DNA from: Paracoccaceae bacterium
GTDB lineage: Bacteria; Pseudomonadota; Alphaproteobacteria; Rhodobacterales; Rhodobacteraceae
NCBI GenBank assembly: GCA_003511785.1
Contig: DOIS01000339.1
Span: 1-14,775 of the forward strand
Direction of reading: 5' to 3'
DNA: 14,775 bases
This document shows positions 13,427 through 14,775 of the stretch, piece by piece; the stretch's first letter is position 1, and each line of letters opens with the position of its first letter. The notes beneath the pieces were generated by a model. It searched no databases. It had not been told where the DNA came from and saw only the letters and a list, made by a program, of their open reading frames with translations. Both the position numbers and the translations under genes were made by a program.

Positions 13427-14605
13427 ATGGTTTTCGATTTCTTGCGCCGGGGCGGGCGGGATGCCGCCCCCGAGACCAAGGCCAGCGCCGCGGGCCGCGT
13501 GGTGGCCTGGCATGGCGGTGCGCAGGCGGCCTGGAGCGCGCGCGACACCGTCTCGCTGACGCGCGCGGGGTTTGCCGGCAACCCGGTCGGCTTCCGGTCG
13601 GTCAAGATGATCGCGGAAGCCGCGGCGGCGGTGCCGCTGGTGTTGCAGGACCGGGCGCGGCGCTTTGATGAGCATCCGCTGCTGGACCTTTTGCGCCGGC
13701 CCAACGGGGCGCAGGGGCAGGCCGATCTGCTGGAGGCGCTGTTCGGCCAGCTGCTTCTGTCCGGGGACGGCTGGGTCGAGGCGGTGCAGGGCGAGGGGCA
13801 GATGCCGCTGGAGCTGCATGTGCTGCGCTCGGACCGGATGGCGGTGGTGCCGGGGCCGGATGGCTGGCCGGTGGCCTATGACTATGCCGTGGGCGGGCGC
13901 AAGCATCGGTTCGACGTGAGCGGGCCGGTGCCGCCGGTCTGCCATATCCGCAGCTTCCATCCGCAGGACGACCATTACGGGTTCTCGCCCATGCAGGCCG
14001 CGGCGATGGCGGTGGACGTGCATAACAGTGCCTCGCGCTGGTCCAAGGCGCTTCTGGACAACGCGGCGCGGCCCTCGGGCGCGCTGGTCTGGCGCGGGGG
14101 CGACGGGCAGGGGGCGATGGCGGACGAGCAGTTCCGGCGGCTCTCGGACGAGATCGAGGCCAATTACCAGGGCGCGCGCAATGCCGGGCGGCCGATGGTG
14201 CTGGAAGGGGGGCTCGACTGGAAGCCGATGGGGTTCTCGCCCTCGGACATGGAGTTCCACAAGACCAAGGAGGCGGCGGCGCGCGAGATCGCCCTGGCCT
14301 TCGGGGTGCCGCCGATGCTGCTGGGGATTCCCGGTGACGCGACCTATGCCAATTACCAGGAGGCGCACCGGGCGTTCTATCGCCTGACCGTGCTGCCCTT
14401 GGCGGGGCGAGTGGCGGCGGCGCTGTCGGAGTGGTTGTCGCGGTTTACCGGCGAGGCGCTGGAGCTGAGGCCCGATCTCGACCAGGTGCCGGCGCTGACC
14501 GCCGAGCGCGACGCGCAATGGGCGCGGGTGAGCGCCGCCGATTTCCTGAGCGATGCCGAGAAGCGCGCGGCGCTTGGCCTGCCCGAGGGGCCGGGGGATG
14601 CGTGA
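13427..14605 (+). CDS. GTA/phage portal protein, HK97 type (gp3)
   Basis: A 392-residue portal that forms the ring through which DNA enters the head and docks the terminase. Features of the HK97 portal family include MVFDFLRRGG at the start, the SVKMIAEAAAAVPLVL helix, HPLLDLLRRPN (near 80), the FHPQDDHYGFSPMQAA segment (about 178-193) and FGVPPMLLGIPGDATYANYQEAHRAFY near 290-315 (ends given only). GAGGAG sits 6 bases before the ATG at 13427, and directly against the ATG at 13421, so 13427 is preferred. The stop codon overlaps the next gene by 8 bases. Confidence 0.94.
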   Translation: MVFDFLRRGGRDAAPETKASAAGRVVAWHGGAQAAWSARDTVSLTRAGFAGNPVGFRSVKMIAEAAAAVPLVLQDRARRFDEHPLLDLLRRPNGAQGQADLLEALFGQLLLSGDGWVEAVQGEGQMPLELHVLRSDRMAVVPGPDGWPVAYDYAVGGRKHRFDVSGPVPPVCHIRSFHPQDDHYGFSPMQAAAMAVDVHNSASRWSKALLDNAARPSGALVWRGGDGQGAMADEQFRRLSDEIEANYQGARNAGRPMVLEGGLDWKPMGFSPSDMEFHKTKEAAAREIALAFGVPPMLLGIPGDATYANYQEAHRAFYRLTVLPLAGRVAAALSEWLSRFTGEALELRPDLDQVPALTAERDAQWARVSAADFLSDAEKRAALGLPEGPGDA

Positions 14606-14775
14606 GGAGCGGGCGCGCGACCTGCCGCCCTTCGACTGTGCGCCGGGGCTGCGGCTGGCGGCGCATGAGCGGCTGGCGGCGGTGCATCACGAGAACCTGA
14701 CCCGCCGGCTGGACCGGCTGGAGGAGGTGATGGAGCGGCTGGAGCGGCGGCTGTGGCTGGCGGTTTACGGCGTGG
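14598..14775 (+). CDS. GTA g3.5-like small protein, cut by window end
   Basis: The ATG at 14598 overlaps the last 8 bases of the portal gene, and the frame stays open for 59 residues to the end of the window. The visible part has LRLAAHERLAAVHHENL, then a heptad-like TRRLDRLEEVMERLERR and a hydrophobic LWLAVYGV that probably starts a membrane helix. A small protein with ERLERRLW followed by a hydrophobic segment lies at this position (between portal and prohead protease) in RcGTA clusters, as I recall. GGGGG just upstream may serve as ribosome-binding site; coupling to g3 is likely. Confidence 0.7.
   Translation, partial: MREERARDLPPFDCAPGLRLAAHERLAAVHHENLTRRLDRLEEVMERLERRLWLAVYGV

Noticed and set aside
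11376..14775. Active prophage
   Set aside because: The gene set, order and position after mltG fit an RcGTA-type cluster. No integrase, repressor or att-like repeat is seen, although the window ends too early to exclude more phage genes.

Overview
The window looks like chromosomal DNA of a marine or soil alphaproteobacterium of the Rhodobacteraceae (Roseobacter/Paracoccus-like). The grounds are high GC, the rpsA-ihfB-lapA-trpF-trpB order, the fabD-fabG-acpP-fabF-mltG order, and an RcGTA-type gene transfer agent (GTA) cluster directly after mltG. All intact genes are on the + strand. The only - strand gene is a broken outer-membrane protein.

Region 1 (1-2996): the 3' part of rpsA (ribosomal protein S1) with a strong hairpin after it, a promoter and ihfB (IHF beta), then lapA-domain membrane protein and trpF almost touching. 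A textbook CtrA box, TTAA-N7-TTAAC, overlaps the trpF stop codon and lies just upstream of a small uncharacterised ORF.

Region 2 (2931-4435): four tandem hairpins fill the 3' tail of the small ORF and the space before trpB. TrpB reads normally for about 335 residues and then stops matching the family. It joins, tail to tail, a truncated and frameshifted opposite-strand outer-membrane beta-barrel gene. Both genes appear to have lost their 3' ends in one event (deletion or assembly chimera), with up to 9 bp of inferred shared sequence at the join. The missing TrpB part contains residues needed for catalysis.

Region 3 (4436-9913): type II fatty-acid synthesis. Back-to-back promoters serve the broken OMP gene and fabD. 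fabD and fabG are separated by two tandem hairpins, acpP has its own promoter and terminator, and a GNAT acetyltransferase plus an arginase/agmatinase-family gene sit between acpP and fabF.

Region 4 (9913-14775): mltG starts inside the fabF stop codon and is followed by a near-CtrA box and a very good intrinsic terminator. A sigma70-type promoter then precedes the GTA head/packaging genes: g1 (small terminase), g2 (large terminase, overlapping g1 deeply), g3 (portal), and the start of a g3.5-like gene cut by the window end. g2 and g3 are separated by an unusual 433-bp non-coding stretch holding a possible branched RNA/DNA structure and the second copy of a 56-bp dispersed repeat; the first copy lies between acpP and the acetyltransferase.

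The most notable points are the trpB/OMP junction, the recurrent tandem-hairpin elements at three intergenic sites, the covarying 56-bp repeat, the CtrA-type boxes, and the structured gap inside the GTA cluster. I do not see a clearly new multi-gene system; the novelty lies mainly in the non-coding elements and the rearrangement.
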